A DNA stretch of 64,000 nt from Brachybacterium ginsengisoli (lineage in GTDB: Bacteria; Actinomycetota; Actinomycetes; Actinomycetales; Dermabacteraceae), in contig NZ_CP023564.1 in NCBI RefSeq assembly GCF_002407065.1, positions 1,302,001 through 1,366,000 on the forward strand, given 5' to 3'. Below the pieces are notes generated by a model that had not been told where the DNA came from, ran no database searches, and saw only the letters and a program-made list of their open reading frames with translations. Shown here one piece after another: positions 37,647 through 45,642 of the stretch; position 1 is the first letter of the stretch, and each line of letters starts with the position of its first letter. A program made the position numbers and the translations under genes.

Positions 37647-40600
37647 ATGCGCATCAAGCTCACGCTGCGCAGGCCCGAGGATCGGCTGACCGATCTCGAG
37701 GTCACCGCCGATGCGACGGCGACGGTCGCCGACGTGGCCAACGCCCTGTACCTCGCGGATCCGCTGCGCGGGGACGTCGAGGCGCCCGAGGGGCTCACCC
37801 TCCAGGTCCAGGACCCCGGCGCAGGCCCCGGGGCGAAGGGCGTGCGCTCCCTGGACCGCGAGATCGACCTGATCCAGGCCGGACTGCGCTCGGGCAGCAT
37901 CGTCTCCATCGCGCGCTCCTCGGCGGAGTACGCCACGCGCTCCGAGTCCCGCGGCGCGGCGGTCGCCCTGATGCGCGTGCTCTCGGGCCCCGAGGCGGGC
38001 CGCGAGTTCCCGCTGCCCTCCGGCTCGAGCATCGTGGGCCGCGAGGGCGATCTGGACATCCGGATCGCCGATCCCATGCTCTCCAAGCGCCACGCCCGCC
38101 TGAACGTCGGCGACTCCATCGAGATCGTGGACCTGCACTCCTCCAACGGCGTCGTGATCGGCGGCGAGCAGGTGCAGCGGGCCGTCATCGGCCCCTCGGA
38201 CACGGTGATGATCGGTCAGACCACCTTCTCGGTGATCGCCCTGCACCGGCTCGGCGGCACGGCCCCGAGCTCGCCGGTGGTGGAGTTCAACCGGTCGCCG
38301 CGCGTGGTGCCCCGCTTCCCCTATCGGCCGCTGAAGGCGCCCGCCCCGCCCAAGGAGCCGAATCCGCAGTTCTTCCCGATCTTCATGATGTTCGCCCCGA
38401 TCCTCATGGGCGGCTTCATGTTCTCCATGACCCGCAGTCCGTTCTCGCTCATGTTCGTGTTCATGATGCCGATGATGGCCACGGCCGGCTATCTGAACCG
38501 CAAGTTCCAGCAGAAGAAGGTCCTCGAACGGCAGATCAAGAACTTCGAGGACGGACTCGCCTCCCTCAAGCGCCGAGTCACCGCAGCCCAGGACCTCGAG
38601 CGTGCGGTGCGCCTGGTAGAGACGCCGTCCGCGGCGGACACGGTCGATGCGGCGTTCCGGCTGGGCCGACTGCTGTGGACCCATCGCCCCGAGCACAACG
38701 CCTTCGGCACCGTGCGGCTGGGGCTCGGTATCGCCCCGTCCCGCGTGGGCATCGAGATGCCCGCGGAGAACGACGCGATCCCCAAGTACTACGACATGCT
38801 CGACGACATGAACGAGGAGTACAAGCTGATCGCCGGGGTGCCGGTGGCGGCGGAGCTCCGCTACGCCGGGAACATCGGGATCGCCGGCGGCGGGGAGGAG
38901 GCCGACGGGGTGGCCCGCGGCATCGTCACCCAGATCTTTGCCCTGCACTCCCCGGCGGAGGTCGCGATCGCCGCGATCACCTCGCGCTCCAGCCGCGAGA
39001 TGTGGCAGTGGCTGAAGTGGCTCCCGCACACCTCGAGCCCTCACTCGCCGCTTCCCGGCGACCATCTCGCCGACACCCCCGGGCGTGGGACCTCCCTGCT
39101 CTCCCGCATCGAGGAGCTCATCGAGCAGCGTGCGGGCGATGCCCCGCCGCAGCTGCGCACCCCGATGACCATCGAGCTCGAGCAGGCTCCGGACGTCCCT
39201 CCGGAGCCGGTCACCCCGTATCTCGTGGTCATCATCGAGGACGACGCCCCGGTGGACAGGGCCCGTCTGGTGCGCATCGCGGAGCGCGGGCCGGATGTTG
39301 GCGTGCACGTGATCTGGTCGGCCTCGAACGTCGCTGCCCTGCCTGCGGCCTGCCGCACCTACGTCTCCGTCGAGGAGTCCATCGAGGGGGCGAGCGCCGG
39401 CCATGTGCGGCTGGGGGAGCGGTTCTACCCGGTGACGGTCGAGACGGTCTCCATCGAGGTCGCCTCCGGGGTGGCCCGCCACCTCGCACCGGTGGTCGAT
39501 GCCGGTGTGCCGATCGACGACGACTCCGACCTGCCGCGAGCGATCTCCTACCTCAAGCTCGGCGGCATGCAGATGGCCGAGGACCCCAACTACATCATCG
39601 AGCGGTGGAAGGAGAACAACTCCCTCACCCCGCGCGACGGCTCCGAGCCGCAGCGGCGCAAGCACGATGCGAACCTACGCGGCCTCGTCGGCCACAACGG
39701 CCAGGACGCCTTCCACCTCGACCTGCGCACCAACGGACCTCACGCCCTGGTGGGCGGCACCACCGGCGCGGGCAAGTCCGAGTTCCTCCAGGCGTGGGTG
39801 CTGGGCATGGCCACCGCGCACAGCCCCGACCGGGTCACCTTCCTGTTCGTGGACTACAAGGGCGGCGCCGCGTTCGCCGACGCCCTCGCCCTGCCCCATA
39901 CGGTCGGCCTGGTCACCGACCTCTCCCAGCACCTGGTGCGCCGCGCGCTGACCTCGCTGCGCGCGGAGCTGCACCACCGCGAGCACCTGCTGAACCGGAA
40001 GAAGGCCAAGGACCTGGTCTCGCTCGAGCGCACCGGCGACCCCGAGGCACCGCCCAGCCTGATCATCATCGTCGACGAGTTCGCGGCGCTGGCCAAGGAG
40101 ATCCCGGAGTTCGTGGACGGCGTCGTGGACGTCGCCGCCCGAGGCCGCTCGCTGGGCCTGCACCTGATCCTCGCCACCCAGCGGCCGGCCGGCGTGATCA
40201 AGGACAACCTGCGCGCCAACACGAACCTCCGCATCGCCCTGCGCATGGCCGACGAGGCGGACTCCAAGGACATCCTGGGCGACAAGATGGCCGCGCACTT
40301 CGACCCGGGGATCCCCGGCCGCGGTGCGGCCAAGACCGGGCCGGGACGGATCGCGACCTTCCAGTCCGGGTACGCCGGCGGCTGGACCACGGAGGAGCCC
40401 GAACGGGCCCGGATCGACATCGTGGAGAAGGACTTCGGCACCGGGGAGCAGTGGGACATCCCCGCACCCCCGGCCAAGGAGGTCAAGGACCCCGGCCCCA
40501 ACGACATCTCCCGGGTGGTCGCGACCGTCAAGGCTGCGGCGGAGAACGCCGGGGTCCCGGCGCCCCGCAAGCCCTGGCTGTCCGAGCTGGCCGATGCCTA

Positions 40601-42113
40601 CGACCTCTCGCGCCTCCCCAGCCGCCGCACCGACGAGGAGCTCCTGCTGGGCGTCATGGACGTCCCCGAGGACCAGGCCCAGCCCACGACCTCCTACGTC
40701 CCCGACCGTGATGGCAACATGGCGATCTACGGGACCGGCGGATCCGGCAAGTCCACCACGCTGCGCACCCTCGCGATCTCGGCAGCCTCCACCGTCCGCG
40801 GCGGGCCCGTGCACGTGTACGGTCTCGACTTCGGCGCCTCGGGGCTGACGATGCTCGAAGACCTGCCGCATGTGGGCGCGATCGTGCCGGGGGACGACGA
40901 GGAGCGGGTGATCCGTCTCCTGCGGACGCTCCGGAAGCTGATCGACGAGCGGGCGAAGGAGTTCGCGAAGATGCGCGCCGGGTCCGTGGCCGAGTACCGC
41001 GAGCTGGCCGGGAAGCCGGACACCCCGCGCATCCTCCTGCTGGTCGACGGCATGGCCGCGTTCCGCGAGGCCTACGACTACTCGAACCTCTCGAAGTGGT
41101 TCACGACCTTCGTCCAGATCGCGACCGACGGCCGCCAGGTGGGCGTGCACGTGATCGTGACCGGCGACCGGCCCAACGCCATCCCCACCTCGCTCGGATC
41201 CTCGATCCAGCGGCGCCTCATCCACCGCATGGCCAGCGATGACGACTACATGGCCTTCGGCGAGCCCAAGGACATCCTGGACAGCACCTCGCCTCCCGGC
41301 CGATCGATCCAGGACGGGCACGAGGTGCAGGTCGCGGTGCATGGCGGAGATTCGAACGTCGCGCTCCAGGCCCGTGAGGTCGCCAAGCTCGCCAAGGCGA
41401 TGCGTCGCGCCGGCGTCCCCGAGGCGCCGGACGTCGAGCGTCTGCCCGAGCGGGTCGAGTTCTCCTCCCTCCGCCCGACCGTCGGTGGGATGCCGACGCT
41501 GGGTCAGGCCGACGAGACCCTCTCGGAGATCACCTTCGAGCCGCGTGGGGCCTTCATGGTCACGGGGCCGATGGGCTCCGGGCGCACCACGGCGATGCTC
41601 ACCATCGCGACCGCGCTGAAGGCGATGGACGAGCCGATGCGGCTGGTCCGCTTCTCCTCGCGCCGAACCCCGCTGACAGGTCTCGACGTCTGGGACGTCG
41701 AGGCCTCGGATCCGGACACCGTCCGCGAGCTCGCCGGGCAGCTGCGACAGACCATCGAGTCCGGCAGCGTCGGAGAGGGCAAGCTCGCCCTGTTCATCGA
41801 CGGCGTCGCGGACTTCACCGGCAGCGGCGTCGAGAACGATCTGGACAAGCTCATCCGCGCGAGCACCCGTGAGGGCCAGTTCGTCGTGGGGGAGAACGAG
41901 TCCGCCACCTGGTCGCAGGCGTACGTGCTCGCCCAGCCCTTCAAGGCCGGCCGCCGCGGCCTCCTGCTGCAGCCGAGCGACATGGACGGCGACACGCTGC
42001 TCGGAACCGGATTGGGGAGGATCCGTCGAGCGGACTTCCCGCCCGGTCGCGGGTTCCTCGTGTTCTCCGGTCGTGCGATGAAGTTGCAGGTCGCGCAGAA
42101 CACGGCCGGCTGA
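37647..42113 (+). CDS. EccC/EssC-type type VII secretion ATPase with FHA domain
   Basis: 1488 residues. Residues 1-85 resemble the ubiquitin-like YukD fold. About 100-205 is an FHA domain with IVGREGD, LSKRHARL and SSNGV. Two membrane helices lie at about 242-285, and three FtsK/SpoIIIE ATPase modules follow. P-loops: GGTTGAGKSE (Lys710), GTGGSGKST (Lys1035) and GPMGSGRTT (Arg1313 in place of Lys). The Walker B of module 1 is IIIVDEF; modules 2 and 3 have VDG and IDG without the Glu. In EccC/EssC proteins module 1 is the active motor and the later ones bind substrate, which fits. FHA before the membrane segment resembles EssC of Firmicutes. The leader holds two hairpins (37583-37608 and 37612-37630) just before GGGGGAGG. 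Confidence 0.9.
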   Translation: MRIKLTLRRPEDRLTDLEVTADATATVADVANALYLADPLRGDVEAPEGLTLQVQDPGAGPGAKGVRSLDREIDLIQAGLRSGSIVSIARSSAEYATRSESRGAAVALMRVLSGPEAGREFPLPSGSSIVGREGDLDIRIADPMLSKRHARLNVGDSIEIVDLHSSNGVVIGGEQVQRAVIGPSDTVMIGQTTFSVIALHRLGGTAPSSPVVEFNRSPRVVPRFPYRPLKAPAPPKEPNPQFFPIFMMFAPILMGGFMFSMTRSPFSLMFVFMMPMMATAGYLNRKFQQKKVLERQIKNFEDGLASLKRRVTAAQDLERAVRLVETPSAADTVDAAFRLGRLLWTHRPEHNAFGTVRLGLGIAPSRVGIEMPAENDAIPKYYDMLDDMNEEYKLIAGVPVAAELRYAGNIGIAGGGEEADGVARGIVTQIFALHSPAEVAIAAITSRSSREMWQWLKWLPHTSSPHSPLPGDHLADTPGRGTSLLSRIEELIEQRAGDAPPQLRTPMTIELEQAPDVPPEPVTPYLVVIIEDDAPVDRARLVRIAERGPDVGVHVIWSASNVAALPAACRTYVSVEESIEGASAGHVRLGERFYPVTVETVSIEVASGVARHLAPVVDAGVPIDDDSDLPRAISYLKLGGMQMAEDPNYIIERWKENNSLTPRDGSEPQRRKHDANLRGLVGHNGQDAFHLDLRTNGPHALVGGTTGAGKSEFLQAWVLGMATAHSPDRVTFLFVDYKGGAAFADALALPHTVGLVTDLSQHLVRRALTSLRAELHHREHLLNRKKAKDLVSLERTGDPEAPPSLIIIVDEFAALAKEIPEFVDGVVDVAARGRSLGLHLILATQRPAGVIKDNLRANTNLRIALRMADEADSKDILGDKMAAHFDPGIPGRGAAKTGPGRIATFQSGYAGGWTTEEPERARIDIVEKDFGTGEQWDIPAPPAKEVKDPGPNDISRVVATVKAAAENAGVPAPRKPWLSELADAYDLSRLPSRRTDEELLLGVMDVPEDQAQPTTSYVPDRDGNMAIYGTGGSGKSTTLRTLAISAASTVRGGPVHVYGLDFGASGLTMLEDLPHVGAIVPGDDEERVIRLLRTLRKLIDERAKEFAKMRAGSVAEYRELAGKPDTPRILLLVDGMAAFREAYDYSNLSKWFTTFVQIATDGRQVGVHVIVTGDRPNAIPTSLGSSIQRRLIHRMASDDDYMAFGEPKDILDSTSPPGRSIQDGHEVQVAVHGGDSNVALQAREVAKLAKAMRRAGVPEAPDVERLPERVEFSSLRPTVGGMPTLGQADETLSEITFEPRGAFMVTGPMGSGRTTAMLTIATALKAMDEPMRLVRFSSRRTPLTGLDVWDVEASDPDTVRELAGQLRQTIESGSVGEGKLALFIDGVADFTGSGVENDLDKLIRASTREGQFVVGENESATWSQAYVLAQPFKAGRRGLLLQPSDMDGDTLLGTGLGRIRRADFPPGRGFLVFSGRAMKLQVAQNTAG

Positions 42114-42198
42114 CGCGCCGCGTCTCCGCCCGCTGCCCGCGGGCGCCGACCGCGGCGGGAGCCGGACCGGGCGGGCCGGTGCGCGCGCCGTCGTCCCC

Positions 42199-42244
42199 AT
42201 GGGGACTCCTCCCCATGGTCGGGGGTCGGCGATCGCTCTACAGT
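42199..42244 (+). promoter_or_regulatory. Palindromic operator and promoter of the first WXG100 gene
   Basis: The palindrome ATGGGGA-CTCC-TCCCCAT (42199-42216) is followed after 20 bp by TCTACAGTG, containing a -10-like TACAGT (42239-42244). No -35 hexamer is present; the palindrome sits where an activator overlapping -35 would bind. The same element and spacing occur at 44053-44098. A further overlapping palindrome TCCCCATGGGGA covers 42194-42205. Confidence 0.65.
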
Positions 42245-42324
42245 GAGTCCTGTCGACCACGACAGCAGGCCGGTGCACCGGAATGGGGCGCAGGCGCGAG
42301 CCACCAGGAAGGGGAACCCGAACC

Positions 42325-42594
42325 GTGAACTCCACGTTGGGTATGAACATCGAAGAGGTCCGGCGGATGTCCGCCCAGCTGCGCGACGCCGCGGAGGAGA
42401 TCACCCGGATCGAGCAGGAGCTGACCAGCGGTCTGGCCGATGTCGACTGGACCGGCCCGGACGCGGACCGCTTCCGCAGCCAGTGGCAGGGTGAGATGGT
42501 CCCGGCCCTGCAGCAGATCATGACCTCGGTCAACGAGCTGGGGGACTCCGCCGAGCGCAACGCCGCCGGGCAGGAGAACGTCTCGTCCCACTGA
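42325..42594 (+). CDS. WXG100-like (Esx) secretion substrate
   Basis: 89 residues, the normal WXG100 size: two helices joined by a turn with the Trp-x-Gly motif (Trp42-Thr-Gly44, in VDWTGPDADRF). Such proteins form helical-hairpin dimers and are exported by EccC/EssC motors, and the motor gene ends 211 bp upstream. The start is GTG at 42325 with AAGGGG upstream; an ATG at 42343 is an alternative. No C-terminal YxxxD/E signal is evident. It has its own putative promoter and its own terminator. Confidence 0.85.
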   Translation: MNSTLGMNIEEVRRMSAQLRDAAEEITRIEQELTSGLADVDWTGPDADRFRSQWQGEMVPALQQIMTSVNELGDSAERNAAGQENVSSH

Positions 42595-42628
42595 TCGCGC
42601 CGCATCCGGTCCTCGTGACCGACCGACG

Positions 42629-42657
42629 ACGGCCCGAGCATGTTCTGCTCGGGCCGT
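42629..42657 (+). terminator. Terminator after the first WXG100 gene
   Basis: A 12-bp perfect stem (42629-42640 with 42646-42657) with a 5-base loop lies 34 bp after the stop. Confidence 0.75.
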
Positions 42658-42722
42658 CCTCGTCGTCGCACGATGCCTGATAGGTTGACCGTCGTCAGAG
42701 GTGGGACGAACGGAGCATATCC

Positions 42723-43205
42723 ATGGCACAGAGCATCGAATACCCGAGCGCAGATTTCCCCGGTCCACCGAGGATCGCGATCGAGGTTCCGGACGACTGG
42801 GAGACGCTGACAGTCCCGGGTGTCCAGCTGGCCGTGGCCCAGCCTCGCGTGGAGGGCACGTTCCGCGCGAACGTGGTCGTCACGGTGCAGCGGTTCGGCC
42901 CCGACTTCACCCTCGAGGCGGCTCGGGCCGGGCTCGACCAGCGCAAGGCGGCACTCCCTGAGCTCGAGGAGCTCGGCACCGGCGAGATCGAGATCGAAGG
43001 CACCACCTGGATCGCCAGCGAGTACGGGTACACCCAGCCCGGCCGCCCCACCGTCGTCCAGGCGGCACGGTACGCGGTCGTCGACCGCGGCGGCGTGGCC
43101 AAGGACGTCGTGGAGATCGTCGGCAGCTGCGGGGCGGAGAGCGCCGATGATGAGATCGAGACCGTCCGCACCATCCAGGACTCCCTGACGGTGAAGCTCG
43201 ACTGA
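42723..43205 (+). CDS. LpqN/LpqT-like (PsbP/Mog1-fold) protein
   Basis: 160 residues. The pattern of an early IEVPDDW, then FRANVVVTVQRF and a C-terminal IQDSLTVKLD resembles the Mog1/PsbP-fold LpqN/LpqT group of actinobacteria. Unlike LpqN it has no signal peptide or lipobox, so it would be cytoplasmic. It lies between the WXG100 genes of the secretion locus and is bracketed by terminators, so it is transcribed alone. A chaperone or accessory role for WXG100 export is a guess from context only. ATG at 42723 with ACGGAGC upstream. Confidence 0.6.
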   Translation: MAQSIEYPSADFPGPPRIAIEVPDDWETLTVPGVQLAVAQPRVEGTFRANVVVTVQRFGPDFTLEAARAGLDQRKAALPELEELGTGEIEIEGTTWIASEYGYTQPGRPTVVQAARYAVVDRGGVAKDVVEIVGSCGAESADDEIETVRTIQDSLTVKLD

Positions 43206-43219
43206 GCTCCGGACGATCC

Positions 43220-43256
43220 GACGGCCCCGGCCCCTCGATGAGGGGCCGGGGCCGTC
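43220..43256 (+). terminator. Strong hairpin terminator after the LpqN-like gene
   Basis: A 17-bp perfect GC-rich stem (43220-43236 with 43240-43256) with a 3-base loop. Confidence 0.85.
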
Positions 43257-43285
43257 GTCATGTCGGTGTGCCGGCGCGGGTTCCC

Positions 43286-43447
43286 ATGGGGCATGGGGAG
43301 TCCTGGAGGGGTGAGGACCGGGACGAGTACGTCTCCGAGTTCACCGGCACGGTTCGGGAGATGGTGACTCAGGCCAAGCAGCAGTGCGAGGACTTCGCGG
43401 AGCGCGCGAAGGCGAACGCTCAGTCGCAGCGCAAGACGTCGTCCTGA
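43286..43447 (+). pseudogene. Truncated WXG100 gene (N-terminal half deleted)
   Basis: The C-terminal half (from WRGEDRDEYVSEF to QRKTSS) is nearly identical to the intact gene at 44199. The first helix is missing: promoter sequence with ATGGGGA motifs is fused directly to the Trp-x-Gly codons near 43303. An in-frame ATG at 43286 would give 53 residues, but it has no ribosome site. Part of a tandem duplication with 44315-44924. Confidence 0.8.
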
Positions 43448-43525
43448 TCATCTGAGTTCCAGTTTCTTTTTCTCGATGTGCAGCTCCGGGAGCGGGGAGA
43501 AAGGGGTCGGTCGGCTTTCAAGGGT

Positions 43526-43780
43526 ATGGATCCGGGCGAGGGCGACGAGATCGCTCAGGCTGTCACGCAGTCCGGCGAGCAGATTCTCGAGGTCGTCGGT
43601 GATATGACGACGATCATCAACTCGGTCGAGTGGGAAGGTCCGGATGACGACGGCTGCGAGGAGGAGTGGAACTCCTTCATCGGTGGGCCGCTGTCGAACC
43701 TGGTCGAGGCTCTTCAGCAGAAGGGCAAGGAGCTCACTCAGCATGCTGAGGAGCAGGAGCAGGAGTCGAACAACGGCTGA
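43526..43780 (+). pseudogene. Duplicate of WXG100 partner gene with damaged start
   Basis: Closely matches the product of 44525-44794 (MDPGEG to SNNG; WEG motif kept), but the original start is destroyed: TCATGGCT in the intact copy reads TCGGCT here. Translation could begin at the internal ATG 43526 (84 residues), with AAGGG only a few bases upstream. A GTG at 43478 also opens the frame but has no ribosome site. Changes such as Tyr to Asp/Cys around the WxG turn suggest relaxed selection. It may still be expressed weakly, so pseudogene status is likely rather than proven. Confidence 0.6.
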
Positions 43781-43813
43781 TCCCGGTTCGAGCTCGTCGC
43801 GCTCGTCGCGAGG

Positions 43814-43846
43814 AAGGCCCCGCACCCGTTCTCGGTGCGGGGCCTT
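43814..43846 (+). terminator. Terminator of the decaying WXG100 copy
   Basis: A 13-bp perfect stem (43814-43826 with 43834-43846) with a 7-base loop, duplicated at 44828-44860. Confidence 0.8.
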
Positions 43847-44052
43847 CGTGCGTGCCCTGGGCGGGGGAGCGCGCTCTGCCGGCGGCACGGTCCGCGCTCC
43901 GCGCGGCGGAGCGCGCCGAGCACCGAACGCCGCAGGGCTGCGCGGGACGGCCGGCCAGTAGTTGCCCGCCCGGTGCTTGTCCACAGCCCGATAGTGCTTG
44001 CGATCAGGCTGTGGCCTGGCCTTATGTATTCAGCGGGGGTATGGGGAGGACC

Positions 44053-44098
44053 ATGGGGAGTTGTCCCCATCGCCATGTGGTGGTGGGGGTTCTAGGGT
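44053..44098 (+). promoter_or_regulatory. Palindromic operator and promoter of the WXG100 pair
   Basis: ATGGGGA-GTTG-TCCCCAT (44053-44070), then 20 bp, then TCTAGGGTG with -10-like TAGGGT (44093-44098). Another ATGGGGA half-site is at 44041-44047. Arm sequence, 4-bp gap and 20-bp distance equal those at 42199-42244. A separate conventional promoter, TTGCGA (43998) to TTATGT (44022), is possible upstream. The rest of 43847-44198 holds no gene. Confidence 0.65.
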
Positions 44099-44198
44099 GG
44101 TGTCATCACCTGGGGGACAGGGTCGAGGAAGCGGTCACTGGCTGCGGAGGTCAGGTCCGGTGGGTGGGGGCAGTTTTCACTACGAGATGGAGGACACC

Positions 44199-44459
44199 AT
44201 GAAGAAGGGCATGAACCCTGAGGCCGTCGAGCAGATGGGTCAGCAGATCCAGGATGCGGGCGAGCAGGCCGGCCAGATCTTCGAGGAGATCGCTGGCAAG
44301 GTCGAGGGCTTCGACTGGACGGGTGAGGACCGGGACAAGTACGTCTCCGAGTTCACCGGCACGGTTCGGGATCTGGTGACTCAGGTCAAGCAGCAGTGCG
44401 AGGACTTCGCGGAGCGCGCCAAGGCGAATGCTCAGTCGCAGCGCAAGACGTCTTCCTGA
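44199..44459 (+). CDS. WXG100 (Esx) protein, first of intact pair
   Basis: 86 residues with a central Trp-Thr-Gly turn (FDWTGEDRDKY) between two predicted amphipathic helices. It is acidic in the first helix and basic at the tail (QSQRKTSS). The start ATG at 44199 has TGGAGGA at five bases; ATG 44187 is in frame but would hide that site. It is followed 65 bp later by a second small WXG100-type gene, the usual arrangement for Esx heterodimers exported by an EccC-type ATPase. Its second half has a decayed duplicate at 43303. Confidence 0.88.
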   Translation: MKKGMNPEAVEQMGQQIQDAGEQAGQIFEEIAGKVEGFDWTGEDRDKYVSEFTGTVRDLVTQVKQQCEDFAERAKANAQSQRKTSS

Positions 44460-44524
44460 TCATCTGAGTTCCAGTTTCTTTTTTTCGATGTGCAGCTCCG
44501 GGAGCGGGGCGAAAGGGGTAGGTC

Positions 44525-44794
44525 ATGGCTTTCAAGGGTATGGATCCGGGCGAGGGCAACGAGGTCGCTCAGGCTGTCACGCAGGCTGGCGAGCAGATTC
44601 TCGAGGCTGTCGGTGATATGACGACGGTCGTCAACTCGGTCGAGTGGGTCGGTCCGGATTACGACGGCTACAAGGAGGAGTGGAACTCCTTCATCGGTGG
44701 GCCGCTGGCGAACCTGGTCGAGGCTCTTCAGCAGAAGGGCAAGGAGCTCACTCAGCATGCTGAGGAGCAGGAGCAGGAGTCGAACAACGGCTGA
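44525..44794 (+). CDS. WXG100-like partner protein
   Basis: 89 residues with a Trp-Val-Gly turn (VEWVGPDYDGYKEEW) between two helices and a Gln/Glu-rich tail ending SNNG. The ATG has AAAGGGG about six bases upstream. It is presumably co-transcribed with 44199 and ends at the hairpin 44828-44860. Pairing with the first WXG100 protein is inferred from adjacency and joint duplication of the two genes. Confidence 0.85.
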   Translation: MAFKGMDPGEGNEVAQAVTQAGEQILEAVGDMTTVVNSVEWVGPDYDGYKEEWNSFIGGPLANLVEALQQKGKELTQHAEEQEQESNNG

Positions 44795-44827
44795 TCCCGG
44801 TTCGAGCTCGCCGCGCTCGTCGCGAGG

Positions 44828-44860
44828 AAGGCCCCGCACCCGTTCTGGGTGCGGGGCCTT
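44828..44860 (+). terminator. Terminator of the WXG100 pair
   Basis: A 13-bp perfect stem (44828-44840 with 44848-44860) followed by CTTGTGTGT. Confidence 0.85.
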
Positions 44861-44956
44861 CTTGTGTGTCCTGGGCGGGGGAGCGCGCTCTGCCGGCGGC
44901 ACGGTCCGCGCTCCGCGCGGCGGCGGCCTCGGGGATCCAGGGCCGCCGGCGCCGAC

Positions 44957-45445
44957 TCAGCGGTAGTTGACGAACTGCAGGGCGACGTCCAGATCCTTGC
45001 CCTTCAGCAGAGCGATGACGGACTGCAGATCGTCACGGCTCTTGGAGGAGACGCGCAGCTCGTCGCCCTCGATCCGCGCCTTGACCGCCTTCGGGCCCTC
45101 ATCACGGATCAGCTTGGAGATCTTCTTGGCGTCCTCGGTGCTGATGCCCTCCTTGAGGGACGCGGCCAGGCGCACCTCCTTGCCGGACTGCTTGGGCTCG
45201 CCCACGTCGAGAGCCTTGAGCGAGATGCCCCGGCGGATGAGCTTGGACTGCAGCACGTCCAGCACTGCGAGCACCCGCTCCTCCGCATTGGCGGTCATGA
45301 CGATCTCGTCCCCGCTGAGGGTGATCGACGCTCCGGTCCCTCGGAAGTCATAGCGCTGGCCGACCTCCTTCACGGCCTGGTTGACCGCGTTGTCGATCTC
45401 CTGCCGATCGAGCTTGCTGACGATGTCGAACGATGAATCTGCCAC
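44957..45445 (-). CDS. yajQ: YajQ-family nucleotide-binding protein
   Basis: 162 residues, the family length, from GTG at 45445 preceded on the minus strand by AAGGAAGG; a longer ATG start at 45499 adds an unconserved N-terminus. It begins [10 protein letters not shown] and includes [17 protein letters not shown] and [14 protein letters not shown], all typical. YajQ proteins have two RNP-like folds and bind nucleotides or c-di-GMP in some species; the role here is unknown. Encoded convergent to the WXG100 genes. Confidence 0.9.
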   Translation of the reverse strand: MADSSFDIVSKLDRQEIDNAVNQAVKEVGQRYDFRGTGASITLSGDEIVMTANAEERVLAVLDVLQSKLIRRGISLKALDVGEPKQSGKEVRLAASLKEGISTEDAKKISKLIRDEGPKAVKARIEGDELRVSSKSRDDLQSVIALLKGKDLDVALQFVNYR

Positions 45446-45642
45446 GGTGGGTCCTTCCTTCATGCGGCCGCCCGGGTGGGCCGCCACCTCATTGTCCATG
45501 TGCCCCCGGAGCGGCTGTGATGCTCTTCATGCACCGAGGGGCCGCTCCGAGTTCGCATCGGCGGCGCGGCGCCGGTATGCTGTTCCAGGTCCGCTTCCAG
45601 CGGCCACTCGATCCAGGTCGGGTGGGCAACGGGAGCAGTCAC

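Larger units (their letters stand above)
43303..43912 (+). repeat. Tandem duplication, upstream (decaying) copy
   Basis: About 610 bp nearly identical to 44315-44924. It covers the second half of one WXG100 gene, the intergenic stretch, the partner gene, its terminator and some following sequence. Offset is 1012 bp, changing to 1014 after a 2-bp indel at the partner's start codon. Confidence 0.9.
44315..44924 (+). repeat. Tandem duplication, downstream (intact) copy
   Basis: Matches 43303-43912. The homology starts exactly at the Trp-x-Gly codons of the first WXG100 gene and ends about 65 bp past the terminator. Confidence 0.9.

Noticed and set aside
43478-43525. GTG start at 43478 for the damaged WXG100 copy
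   Set aside because: No ribosome site, and the extra residues derive from the non-coding leader of the intact copy.
43303-44924. Mobile element as cause of the WXG100 duplication
   Set aside because: No transposase, terminal inverted repeats or target duplications; simple tandem duplication explains it.
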